The position numbers and the translations under genes were made by a program. Of a stretch of 64,000 nt of DNA, positions 26,015-35,965 are shown one piece after another (the stretch's first letter is position 1; each line of letters starts with the position of its first letter). The notes beneath the pieces are model-generated. The model was not told the origin of the DNA. It searched no databases and was given only the letters and a program-made list of their open reading frames with translations. This DNA is from Bryobacterales bacterium (lineage in GTDB: Bacteria; Acidobacteriota; Terriglobia; Bryobacterales; Bryobacteraceae), in NCBI GenBank assembly GCA_947446025.1, contig CANFEY010000011.1, positions 18,762 through 82,761 of the forward strand, in the 5' to 3' direction.

Positions 26015-27040
26015 GTGGAAATTCCGTTAACAGCTCGCGGCCAGGAAGTGCTACACAACATCGTCGAGGCGTACATCGCCTCGGGCGAACCCGTCGCCTC
26101 CCGCACCATCGCGCGCAGTCGCGCCGATCAGCTGAGCGCCGCCTCCATCCGCAACGTGATGGCGGACCTCGACGAAGAAGGCTACCTCAGCCAGCCCCAC
26201 ACCTCGGCCGGACGCGTGCCTACCGAAAAGGCCTTCCGCAGTTACGTCGAATCGCTGGGAATGCGCCGCTTGGTCACCGCCGAAATCGACCGCCTGCGCT
26301 TTGAGCTGGGCAAGCTGGATTCGGTGGACCAGCGCATCGAATTCACCTCCCGCATGCTGACCGAGCGCACGCGCGGCGTCGGCATCGCTGCGGCCATTCC
26401 GCGCTCGAACCCCGCGCTGGAGCGGCTGGAACTTGTTTCGCTTTCCGACAATCGCGTGTTGATGGTGGTGATGACACGCGATCATCAGGTGCGCAATCGC
26501 GTCGTGCTGCTGGACCGCGCCCTCAGCACAAGCGACCTTGAATCAATCAAGAATTACGTCAACCGCAACTTCGAAGGCTGGGCCCTGGAACACGTCCGCC
26601 GCGAACTGGCCACCCGCCTTTCGCACGCCGAGGCCACCTACGACGAAGTGCTGAGCAAGCTCACGCTGCTGTACGCCAAGGGACTTCTCGACGTCGGCCC
26701 CATGCCGGAGATCCATATGGACGGCGCGAGCAACCTGGTGGTGCTGGACCTGCACCTGACCAAGGAAAAACTCCGCGAGCTGTTCCGCGCGCTGGAAGAG
26801 AAGAAGCGCGTGCTCGACCTGCTGGACCGTTTTCTGGAGCAGCCGCTCGGGGAAGTGGGTGTCCACGTGGGCTTGGCGGAAATTCACCCGGCGATGCGTG
26901 AGCTCAGCCTGATCGGCCTGCCTGTGAAGCTCGACGGCGGCCTGTCAGCGGTGATCGCCGTACTGGGCCCCATCCGTATGGATTACGCACGCGTGATGTC
27001 GACGGTGCGGCACATCGGGCAAGCGTTCTTGGACGCGTAG
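26015..27040 (+). CDS. hrcA: HrcA heat-inducible transcription repressor
   Basis: A repressor of 341 residues with an N-terminal winged helix (about 1-75; ASIRNVMADLDEEGYLSQPH and TSAGRVPTEKAFRSYV) followed by a GAF-like dimer domain. HrcA represses chaperone operons by binding CIRCE. The start is GTG at 26015; an extended -10 (TGCGATAAT, ending 26004) lies 10 bases upstream, giving a very short leader. No CIRCE palindrome is visible, and no grpE, dnaK or dnaJ follows, so its targets are elsewhere. Confidence 0.93.
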   Translation: MEIPLTARGQEVLHNIVEAYIASGEPVASRTIARSRADQLSAASIRNVMADLDEEGYLSQPHTSAGRVPTEKAFRSYVESLGMRRLVTAEIDRLRFELGKLDSVDQRIEFTSRMLTERTRGVGIAAAIPRSNPALERLELVSLSDNRVLMVVMTRDHQVRNRVVLLDRALSTSDLESIKNYVNRNFEGWALEHVRRELATRLSHAEATYDEVLSKLTLLYAKGLLDVGPMPEIHMDGASNLVVLDLHLTKEKLRELFRALEEKKRVLDLLDRFLEQPLGEVGVHVGLAEIHPAMRELSLIGLPVKLDGGLSAVIAVLGPIRMDYARVMSTVRHIGQAFLDA

Positions 27041-27116
27041 GGCGCGCGACGGCGAACTGCGACATCGTCTTCAAGCTTCCTTAGGCAACGCCATTTCCAG
27101 CGGGCTACCTTTCCAC

Positions 27117-27154
27117 TTGACATACTATTTCTTTCATACTAACGTTTTAGTATG
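27117..27154 (+). promoter_or_regulatory. Promoter and palindromic operator over the blaI start codon
   Basis: TTGACA at 27117-27122 is a consensus -35. A perfect inverted repeat, CATACTAA at 27135-27142 and TTAGTATG at 27147-27154 around CGTT, covers the expected -10 and start region and includes the ATG at 27152. A partial copy (CATACTAT) lies at 27121-27128. BlaI/MecI regulators bind TACTA..TAGTA-type dyads, so this is a strong candidate for autoregulation. Confidence 0.75.
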
Positions 27155-27517
27155 AAGAGCGGAAAGTACACTCTCACCGGTCAGGAACTCGAGATCATGA
27201 AGGTGGTCTGGCGGCTGGGACCCTGCAACGTGCGCCACGTCTACGAGGCCCTGCTGGAGCAGCGCAAGATCGCCTACACCACCGTCTCCACCATGATGAA
27301 TATTCTGGAAACCAAGGGGTTTCTCAAGAAAAAAGCCGGTGATAAAGCCTTCGTCTACGCCCCCAGCAAGCCGCAGAAAACCGTCATCCGTGCCATGGTG
27401 CGCGAGTTCGTGGACCGGGTCTTCAACGGCGCGGCGGAACCGTTGCTGCTGCACCTGGTGGAAGACGAGCAGCTTTCCAAAGCCGAGCTGGATGAGATCC
27501 GCAGGAGCATCAAATGA
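27152..27517 (+). CDS. BlaI/MecI/CopY-family repressor
   Basis: A winged-helix repressor of 121 residues (LTGQELEIMKVVWRLGPCNV, AYTTVSTMMNILETKGFLKK) with a C-terminal dimer helix (VEDEQLSKAELDEIRRSIK). In known systems the partner protease inactivates the repressor on sensing an inducer. The ATG lies inside the operator dyad, with no Shine-Dalgarno upstream, so translation may be leaderless. It overlaps the protease gene by 4 bases (ATGA). Confidence 0.9.
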   Translation: MKSGKYTLTGQELEIMKVVWRLGPCNVRHVYEALLEQRKIAYTTVSTMMNILETKGFLKKKAGDKAFVYAPSKPQKTVIRAMVREFVDRVFNGAAEPLLLHLVEDEQLSKAELDEIRRSIK

Positions 27518-29376
27518 GCAACCTTCTCATGTGGTCCTTGCAGGTAACGCTATTGGTGGCGGTGGGAGCCGCCGTGGCGCGAATGCTGGGGAACGCGCGG
27601 GCGCGCCTGTGGTTTTGGCAGGGGCTGCTCGCACTGGCGATGTTGCTTCCGGTGATCGAGCCATGGACTCAGGCGTTGCCCATCGCCATTGAAAACGCGG
27701 CACCGGTGGCCGTGATCGTGGACCGCGCGGGGGCTCCGGCCCCCCTCCCATCGGACTGGGCATTGGGATGGCGGGAAGTGCTGGTGGCGGGAGCGGGAGT
27801 GCGCTTCGCTTGGCTCGCGCTGGGACTGTTGCGTTTGTTGCGATTGCGCCGAAGGGCAACGCCGATCACAGCCCCGATTGCCACCTATGACACGCACGCC
27901 TACTGGTTCGTATCCGACGCCATCACGGGGCCGGTGACGTTCGGGTGCACCGTTCTGCTGCCCGCGCGCGTGCTCGAAATGCCGCCGCCAATGCGTGATC
28001 CCATTGCCCGCCACGAACTGCTCCACGTGGAGCGGCACGACTGGTGGTTCGTGCTGGGCGAGGAAATCGTCCGCGGCGTATTGTGGTTTCATCCAGCGGT
28101 GTGGTTCGCGCTGAGCCAGATACAGCTCGCGCGGGAGCAAGTGGTGGACCGGGAAGTAGTCGAAGGGACAGGCGACCAGACCGGGTACTTGGAAGCGCTG
28201 GTCGCGGTGGCCTCACAGAACATGCGCGCGGACTTGGCCCCGGCACCCTTATTTTTGAAGAAACGCCAACTCGCGGTGCGGGTAACGGCGATGTTGCGGG
28301 AGGTTCCCATGTCGAATGCGAAGTTGATGATTCGGGGCGCGGCGGCCGTGGGCGTCGTGGCGCTCACCGTTGCAAGCGCGATGTGGCTGCTGCCGCTTCA
28401 GTTGGCCGCGCAGTCCCTGCCCGATGGCCAGGGCGTGACCGTGAATGCAGGCGCTCCGCTGCTGCATCGCACGCCTATCTACCATCCGGGTGGAACGGTT
28501 ACAGGCACCGTCACTCTGGACGCGAGCTTGAGCGCCAAGGGCGAAGTCACCGATGCCCGCGTCATCAACGGTCCTGAAGAGTTGAGGAAAGCCGTCCTGG
28601 CGAACGTCCTGAACTGGCACTACGCCTCACAACCCGCGCCACCCACCAGCACGCGCGTGATCGTAACCTTTGCGCAACCGGCTGCCGGCACCGCCCTCAC
28701 AGCCGCACGCGTCCCCGTGGCCGTCCCGGCTCCTCCTCCTCCCCCGGCACCCAGTGCAGCAGGCCGCGGAGGGCGTGGGGGACCAGCCGCGCCCGCGCCA
28801 CAGGGCCCTGGCGTCATCTTTGCAATCCGCACAGACGGTCTGTCACCGGAACTGGCCCGCCTCGCCACCGATGCGCTCGGCGTGAGAGTGGGCGACACGT
28901 TGCCCACTCCCTGGGACCCAACCGAGAAACTGCGCGCAGTGGATGTGCACTTGCACGCTGTTAGACTTCAGAATGGTAACGGAAGCTTCACGATCCTCCT
29001 CGCGCTGGATCAAGCCGCCGTCGCCAACCCGCCCGGGGCACAGGCCCCAGTTACCACGGTCGGACAAACCGTGCAGCGAGTGTCCTCAGGCGTCGCCCGC
29101 GGCCTCCTGATCAAGCAGGTCGCGCCCGCATACCCGCCCATCGCCCGGCAAGCCCGCGTCCAGGGAGCTGTCCTACTCAGCGTCATCATCGGCAAAGAAG
29201 GCAACGTGAAGAACATCAGCGTAGTCAGCGGACCAGCCATGCTCCGCCAAGCCGCCCTCGACGCCGTCAGCCAATGGGTCTACAAACCGATGCTCTTGAA
29301 CGGCCAGCCCGCCGAAGTGTTGACCGAAGTCGAAGTCAACTTCGCACTCGCCGATCTGCCGAGGGAAGCGCAGTAA
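27514..29376 (+). CDS. BlaR1-like M56 metallopeptidase with two TonB-C-like domains
   Basis: This protein has 620 residues. Membrane helices flank a zinc site, His167-Glu168-xx-His171 (RHELLHVERHDWW), in the M56 domain (about 1-270). After a further helix near 270-295 the periplasmic part has a degenerate TonB_C-like unit (about 310-385), a Pro/Gly-rich linker, a segment around 430-500, and a clear TonB_C domain at about 535-612 (APAYPPIARQARVQGAVLLS). BlaR1 instead ends in a penicillin-binding sensor, so the inducer is probably different. It is coupled to blaI. Confidence 0.87.
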   Translation: MSNLLMWSLQVTLLVAVGAAVARMLGNARARLWFWQGLLALAMLLPVIEPWTQALPIAIENAAPVAVIVDRAGAPAPLPSDWALGWREVLVAGAGVRFAWLALGLLRLLRLRRRATPITAPIATYDTHAYWFVSDAITGPVTFGCTVLLPARVLEMPPPMRDPIARHELLHVERHDWWFVLGEEIVRGVLWFHPAVWFALSQIQLAREQVVDREVVEGTGDQTGYLEALVAVASQNMRADLAPAPLFLKKRQLAVRVTAMLREVPMSNAKLMIRGAAAVGVVALTVASAMWLLPLQLAAQSLPDGQGVTVNAGAPLLHRTPIYHPGGTVTGTVTLDASLSAKGEVTDARVINGPEELRKAVLANVLNWHYASQPAPPTSTRVIVTFAQPAAGTALTAARVPVAVPAPPPPPAPSAAGRGGRGGPAAPAPQGPGVIFAIRTDGLSPELARLATDALGVRVGDTLPTPWDPTEKLRAVDVHLHAVRLQNGNGSFTILLALDQAAVANPPGAQAPVTTVGQTVQRVSSGVARGLLIKQVAPAYPPIARQARVQGAVLLSVIIGKEGNVKNISVVSGPAMLRQAALDAVSQWVYKPMLLNGQPAEVLTEVEVNFALADLPREAQ

Positions 29377-30000
29377 TCACTTGCGCCCGTAGTCGGCGGG
29401 AATTTCTCCCCACTCCGCCGTCTCCCATTTGCACAGCGGGTTCACCAGCGAATGCGCGGCAAGCCAAGCGTCCGCACGGGCGATCAATTCAAAGATGCGG
29501 CCGTTCCGGTCAGAACGCTCCAACTTGGTGCGGCACTTTCCCTTGCGCACCCAGCTGAGCGCGGTCTTGGAATCGGAGTAAATGGTCACGTCCGTCTTGC
29601 CTTGCTTGGCCAGCAACGCCAACGCATGCACCAGCGCGAGAAATTCACCCACGTTGTTGGTGCCGTCTTCGAAGGGGCCGGCCTGGAATAGAAGATCGCC
29701 GCTGGCGATATGCACACCCCGGTATTCCATGGGACCCGGAACACCGGCGCAAGCCGCATCCACCGCCACCGCATCGGGCTCAAGCTCGGGCAGGGCGGGT
29801 CTCACGGCCTCCGCATGTTTGCCCCAGTGCTTGGAGTAGGGTTCCCGAAACGCTGCCTGGGCCTCCGCGAGCGAGGCGAAGCCTTTGAAGATCGCCCCCG
29901 AATACCCCGCCACTTGCCGCGAAGTTTCGCCCCAATCACTGTAGACGCCGGGAGCGTGCCCCTTCCAGACGGCGTAAAATTTTGGACGCGCCTTAGCCAC
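29377..30000 (-). CDS. Ribonuclease HI with an N-terminal viroplasmin-type hybrid-binding domain
   Basis: It codes for 207 residues. About residues 1-50 form the RNase H1-type hybrid-binding domain (KFYAVWKGHAPGVYSDWGE, GAIFKGFASLAEAQAAF). The catalytic domain has the acidic set in VAVDAACAG, NNVGEFLALVHAL, IYSDSKTALSW and late ARADAWLAAH. It removes RNA from RNA-DNA hybrids. The start is GTG at 30000 with TAGATT 6 bases upstream. It is directly convergent with the M56 gene. Confidence 0.88.
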   Translation of the reverse strand: MAKARPKFYAVWKGHAPGVYSDWGETSRQVAGYSGAIFKGFASLAEAQAAFREPYSKHWGKHAEAVRPALPELEPDAVAVDAACAGVPGPMEYRGVHIASGDLLFQAGPFEDGTNNVGEFLALVHALALLAKQGKTDVTIYSDSKTALSWVRKGKCRTKLERSDRNGRIFELIARADAWLAAHSLVNPLCKWETAEWGEIPADYGRK

Positions 30001-30071
30001 GTTCCCAATCTAGCGCACGCCTCCTTGGCCTTGCAGACGTGCTACCGCCACTTGCGATAGAGTAGCGGCAG

Positions 30072-30542
30072 ATGACCCGTTTCCTCTCTGCGCTGCCCCT
30101 GCTGCTGGCCCTCTCCTCCGCCCATGCCGCCGTCGTGCCCCGCCTTGCCTTCGAACAGTTGGTTGCCGATTCCCCGCGGATCGTGCATGCCCTGGTCGTG
30201 GATTCACAAGTGGCCAGCTCCGGCGAATTCCTGTGGACACACTACCGGCTGCAAGTGCTGGACGAAGTGAAAGGCGTGGTCCCGGCTGTAATCACCGTGA
30301 GCGAACCCGGCGCCACGCTGAACGGCATCTCCATGCAAGTCTCCGGTGCCATCGTGTTTCGCGCCGGAGAAGAGGTGGTTCTCTTCCTGTATCAGACACC
30401 GCTCGGCTACTGGCGGCTCCGCGGTTCCTCGCAAGGCAAGGTCGACGTGGCTGACTCCCCTTCCGGCAAACGCATCCGCACGGCGTCGAACCAGACTTTG
30501 ACGGATTTCCTGGCGGCAATCCGGCGCGAGGCATCCAAGTGA
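30072..30542 (+). CDS. Secreted protein of unknown function preceding a matrixin-type protease
   Basis: The protein has 156 residues with a signal peptide (MTRFLSALPLLLALSSAHA) and a beta-rich body (VVDSQVASSGEFLWTHYRLQ, AIVFRAGEEVVLFLYQT). No family is recognised. It overlaps the metalloprotease gene by 4 bases (GTGA), so the two are translated together and it may assist or modulate that protease. TAGAGT lies 8 bases before the ATG and no Shine-Dalgarno is seen. Confidence 0.7.
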   Translation: MTRFLSALPLLLALSSAHAAVVPRLAFEQLVADSPRIVHALVVDSQVASSGEFLWTHYRLQVLDEVKGVVPAVITVSEPGATLNGISMQVSGAIVFRAGEEVVLFLYQTPLGYWRLRGSSQGKVDVADSPSGKRIRTASNQTLTDFLAAIRREASK

Positions 30543-32593
30543 GACTCGCCGCGCTTTTGTGCGCCCTCTGCCAATCTTTATCCGCACACACCCGCTTTGT
30601 AAGCGAACAGGGTGTCCCGGCCTTCCTGCCGGATTACACCGACGTCTCCATGCAATTCAACGAGGGTATTCGAGCGGACGCAACTAATTCATCCGGTCGC
30701 CAATTGTTCAACCCAGGCAGCAATCCCATCGGAGCCTTGCAAGCCGCCGCCAGCACGTGGAGCAGCGTAGAGAACTCCCGCATGCGCTTCGCCGCGCTGC
30801 AATCCACGCCCTTCCTCAACGACTCTAAGGACAACCGCAACACCATTTCGATACGGGACACCCCGGAAATCCGCTCCCTGGTGGGGGATGCTCTGGCGGT
30901 CACTGTGGTGATCACCGTTCCGGGCACTGGAGAGGTGCTCGACTCCGACATCCTGTTTTCCCCAAGTTATGCCGACAGAGGATTTCCCTTCAGCACCAAC
31001 GGCGCGCCCAATACGTTCGATTTTCAGGCTGTGGCCACACACGAAATGGGCCACGTATTGGGAGCCGGGCATACGCACCTATTGGCATCCACCCTGTACC
31101 CATTCGGGGGCTCGGTCGCGGGCCGCATACTAAGTCCTGACGAAACCGCTTTCGCCCGCGAGGTAGCTCCGTTCGCGGGCACTACCGCGCGCTACGGAGA
31201 GCTTCGCGGCACGCTGACGCTCTCAACGGGTCAACCCGCCAGAAGGATGACCGTGACCGCGACGGACGCTTCCAGCGGCGTGACCGTGGGCGCGCTGACG
31301 GACGCCACCGGAGCCTTTGCTATCCGCAGCGTGCCCGCCGGAAACTATGTTGTGTACGCCGAGCCAATGCTGAGCCTTGCCTCTCCCAGCTCATTCCAGC
31401 TCCTCGCAACCGACGTAGACGTAAATGCCGAGGCGTCCTTCTTCTCCGCGAGAAGACCCGTCCTGATCGCGGCCGGACAATCCTCAAGCCTAAGTTTCCT
31501 GCTCCCCGCCCGCACCGGCAGCGTCCGTATCGACTCCTTTCGGCAAGGGGCAACGGGAGGCTCAGGCGACTTCTCGCTGTCATCCTTCGTCTCCACCACA
31601 GGCGGCAACTCTTTCGACATCTTGATCTTCGGGCCGGGTATCGATACCACTCTATCCCCCCAGGACCTCGAAATTCTGGGCGCAAACGCCACCATTCGCC
31701 AAGGCTCCGTGAGGATTGATCCGCGTCTGGTCTCCGCCAACGGTACTCAGCCCCTGCGGTTCACTGTGGATGTGGCCGATACCTCCCAGCGTTCCTATGC
31801 CAGCCTGCTTGTCCGCCGTGGCTCAGGTCTGAGCACCGCTCCAGGTTCGATTTTGGTGGAACCGACCCAGGGCCAGTTCCTGAGTCTGACCAGCGGCTCC
31901 ATCGTCAACGCCGCCACGGCCACAGCAGGAGCAGTCGCCGCCAACTCGTGGGTTTCCATTTTCGGCAAGAACTTGGCCCGCGAGTTCATTCTGGGTTCGG
32001 CTTCGCTACCCACCGAAATCGACGGCACCAGAGTTTTAATCACGGACAGCCGCGGCGGCATCCAACTGGGCCGGCTACAGTTCATCTCCCCGGAGCAGAT
32101 CAACTTTCTGATGCCCGCCTCCGCGCCCGGCACGGCACGTATCACGGTGACCAGCCTCCTCGGCCAGGGCGTGGCAGAGGTCACTGTCGCCGCTGTAGCT
32201 CCCGGCATCTTCGCGGCGAACTCCAACGGACGCGGCCCCGCCGCAGCGGCCTTCGTGACCGTATTGCCCGGCGGCGCTCAGCAATCGGGCCTGACGTTCC
32301 TCGCCGACCGGACTCCGCGCGAAAACCTGCCCGTGGTCCTCGGCGCGCCTGGCACCCAGGTATACCTAACCTTCTACGGAACCGGCCTCCGAGCCCACGC
32401 CAGCCCCGTCACCGCCACCATCGGTGGCCTCGACGTCCCAGTCCTCGCGGCCGTGGCCCAAGGCCAGTTCGCCGGTCTCGACCAAATCAACGTTGGCCCA
32501 CTCCCGGCTGCGCTTGCCGGCCGCGGCGAGGTCAACGTCAACTTCCTGGTCGATGGCCGCGCCACCAATCCAGTCACGGTGAGTATCCGGTAG
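30539..32593 (+). CDS. Matrixin-like secreted metalloprotease with Solibacter-type C-terminal domain
   Basis: It codes for 684 residues from GTG at 30539 with a short signal peptide. The zinc site is HEMGHVLGAGH (His168, Glu169, His172, His178), the HExxHxxGxxH form of matrixins. After it comes a carboxypeptidase-regulatory-like beta domain (about 220-275: RGTLTLSTGQPARRMTVTAT), and at about 455-684 a TIGR03437-type domain beginning GSIVNAATATAGAVAANSWV. That domain also ends the subtilisin-like protease at 48694-51326. The substrate is unknown. Confidence 0.87.
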   Translation: MRLAALLCALCQSLSAHTRFVSEQGVPAFLPDYTDVSMQFNEGIRADATNSSGRQLFNPGSNPIGALQAAASTWSSVENSRMRFAALQSTPFLNDSKDNRNTISIRDTPEIRSLVGDALAVTVVITVPGTGEVLDSDILFSPSYADRGFPFSTNGAPNTFDFQAVATHEMGHVLGAGHTHLLASTLYPFGGSVAGRILSPDETAFAREVAPFAGTTARYGELRGTLTLSTGQPARRMTVTATDASSGVTVGALTDATGAFAIRSVPAGNYVVYAEPMLSLASPSSFQLLATDVDVNAEASFFSARRPVLIAAGQSSSLSFLLPARTGSVRIDSFRQGATGGSGDFSLSSFVSTTGGNSFDILIFGPGIDTTLSPQDLEILGANATIRQGSVRIDPRLVSANGTQPLRFTVDVADTSQRSYASLLVRRGSGLSTAPGSILVEPTQGQFLSLTSGSIVNAATATAGAVAANSWVSIFGKNLAREFILGSASLPTEIDGTRVLITDSRGGIQLGRLQFISPEQINFLMPASAPGTARITVTSLLGQGVAEVTVAAVAPGIFAANSNGRGPAAAAFVTVLPGGAQQSGLTFLADRTPRENLPVVLGAPGTQVYLTFYGTGLRAHASPVTATIGGLDVPVLAAVAQGQFAGLDQINVGPLPAALAGRGEVNVNFLVDGRATNPVTVSIR

Positions 32594-32605
32594 CATGGAA
32601 GAGCC

Positions 32606-32971
32606 ATGCCGCTCAACTGGATTCGCATCGCCCTTTTCTGCCTAGTCGCCGCATTCTGCTCCGCGCAAAGCACTCCAACGGCGGACGTCCCCGTCATCCC
32701 CGCCAAGGACGCTACGAAGATGGTCTGCAACAAGGTGCGCCCCAGCTATCCCGCCGAGGCCAAACGCAACCGTGTCCAAGGCTCCGTATGGATCAAGGTC
32801 CTGGTCGGCATCGACGGCCGCGTGCAAAATCTCAGAGTCACCAGCGGACCGCAGGAACTACGGCAGGTCTCCGCGGAGGCCGTCGCCCAATGGACCTATC
32901 AACCCCTCATCAAGGACGGCCAACCCACGCCCTTCATCACCGACGTCGAAATGAACTTCGCCATCTTCTGA
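32606..32971 (+). CDS. Small exported TonB C-terminal domain protein
   Basis: It has 121 residues: a cleavable-looking signal (about 1-21, FCLVAAFCSAQ) then a single TonB_C domain (RPSYPAEAKRNRVQGSVWIK, EAVAQWTYQPLIKDGQPTPF). It lacks the Pro-rich spacer of energy transducers, so it may be a free periplasmic TonB-C module rather than a real transducer. The domain is close in type to the tail of the M56 protein at 27514-29376. GGAAGAG precedes the ATG. Confidence 0.8.
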   Translation: MPLNWIRIALFCLVAAFCSAQSTPTADVPVIPAKDATKMVCNKVRPSYPAEAKRNRVQGSVWIKVLVGIDGRVQNLRVTSGPQELRQVSAEAVAQWTYQPLIKDGQPTPFITDVEMNFAIF

Positions 32972-32998
32972 GGCCCCGTATACTGAGAGGAAGGCCCC

Positions 32999-34982
<1,984 letters not shown>

Positions 34983-34990
<8 letters not shown>

Positions 34991-35351
34991 GCTGCTCGCC
35001 GTCATGCTCGGTGCAGCGCTCGGCGGCCTGGCACGCTATCTCACCGTCTCCATGCTCACCGAACGCTTCGCCAGCCGATTCCCTTGGGGCACATTCACGG
35101 TCAACGTCACGGGATGCTTCCTCATCGGACTCATCTCCACGTTCCTGGCCGAGCGCTCCGCGTCGCCAGTGTGGGGCCTGTTCCTAGTAACGGGAATCCT
35201 CGGCGGCTACACCACCTTCTCCGCCTTCGGATGGGAAACCGTGCAGCTCAGCCGCCAAGGCGAGCATTGGCTCGCGTTGGGAAACGTACTCGCCAGCGCA
35301 ACAGCGGGGTACGCCTCGGTCTGGCTCGGCGTGTGGATCGCCCGCCGCTAA
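34983..35351 (+). CDS. crcB: CrcB/Fluc fluoride exporter
   Basis: It has 122 residues with four membrane helices and the family motifs [20 protein letters not shown] and [12 protein letters not shown]. Fluc proteins work as dual-topology dimers that export fluoride. It overlaps the end of uvrB, so expression follows uvrB; no fluoride riboswitch could stand upstream. Its TAA stop is part of the palindrome at 35349-35371. Confidence 0.93.
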
Positions 35352-35371
35352 ATGGTGTCAGACACCATTTA
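35349..35371. repeat. REP-like palindrome, copy 1 (shared stop codons)
   Basis: The arms AAATGGTGTC and GACACCATTT surround one central A, with T and A flanking outside. The left TAA (35349-35351) ends crcB and the right TTA (35369-35371) is the TAA of tsaB. An identical palindrome occurs at 57709-57733. It may act as a two-way terminator or be a dispersed REP. Confidence 0.8.
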
Positions 35372-35965
35372 CTTATCCACCCACATCATCTCGGCGTCCG
35401 CGCGGCGCACGTAGTTGGCGTCGAGCGCCGCGGGATCTTCCGCCAGCCCCGCCTGCATCCGCTTCCACGCGATCGCCGCGATGGCGCGCGCCAGCGGCTG
35501 TTCCTGCATCATCAGGACCGCCCCCGCAGGCAGCGCCGCTGACCACACGTCCAGCTTCGTCACTACTTCTTCCTGCACCGTCCGCAGGTGCGCATCGAAC
35601 ACGCCCGCGTACACCTCGCCCCGATGCGCGTTGCGGTACGGAGCGCGCAGTTCTCCGCTCCCGAACCATGCCGTCGCCTGCAAGTTCGATACGCCCACCA
35701 CCTTGCACCCCGCAGCCTCCGCGAATCCCTTCGCCGCTGAGAGCGCCGCGCGCACCCCGGTGAAGGTTCCCGGACCCGACCCCGCCGCGAAACACGCAAT
35801 CTCCGTCAGCCGGACCGAATGCCGCGCCAGCAGCCTCTCAATCTCCACAAACAGCACGTCCCCGTAGCCATCCGGCGCAGTGAGCACAACTTCTTCCAGC
35901 AACCGCCCGCCATCCGCAAGCGCAATGCTCCCTGGATCGGTCGAAGTATCCATCGCCAGAATCAT
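35369..35965 (-). CDS. tsaB: TsaB, tRNA threonylcarbamoyladenosine synthesis factor
   Basis: A product of 198 residues from ATG at 35965: MILAMDTSTDPGSIALADGG, then FAAGSGPGTFTGVRAALSAA, the hallmark of TsaB. It forms part of the TsaBDE complex that makes t6A37 in tRNAs reading ANN codons. The longer frame to 36151 lies inside the upstream gene. Its ATG shares one base with that gene's stop (TGATG), an unusual pairing with a secreted glycosidase-like protein. Confidence 0.92.
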   Translation of the reverse strand: MILAMDTSTDPGSIALADGGRLLEEVVLTAPDGYGDVLFVEIERLLARHSVRLTEIACFAAGSGPGTFTGVRAALSAAKGFAEAAGCKVVGVSNLQATAWFGSGELRAPYRNAHRGEVYAGVFDAHLRTVQEEVVTKLDVWSAALPAGAVLMMQEQPLARAIAAIAWKRMQAGLAEDPAALDANYVRRADAEMMWVDK

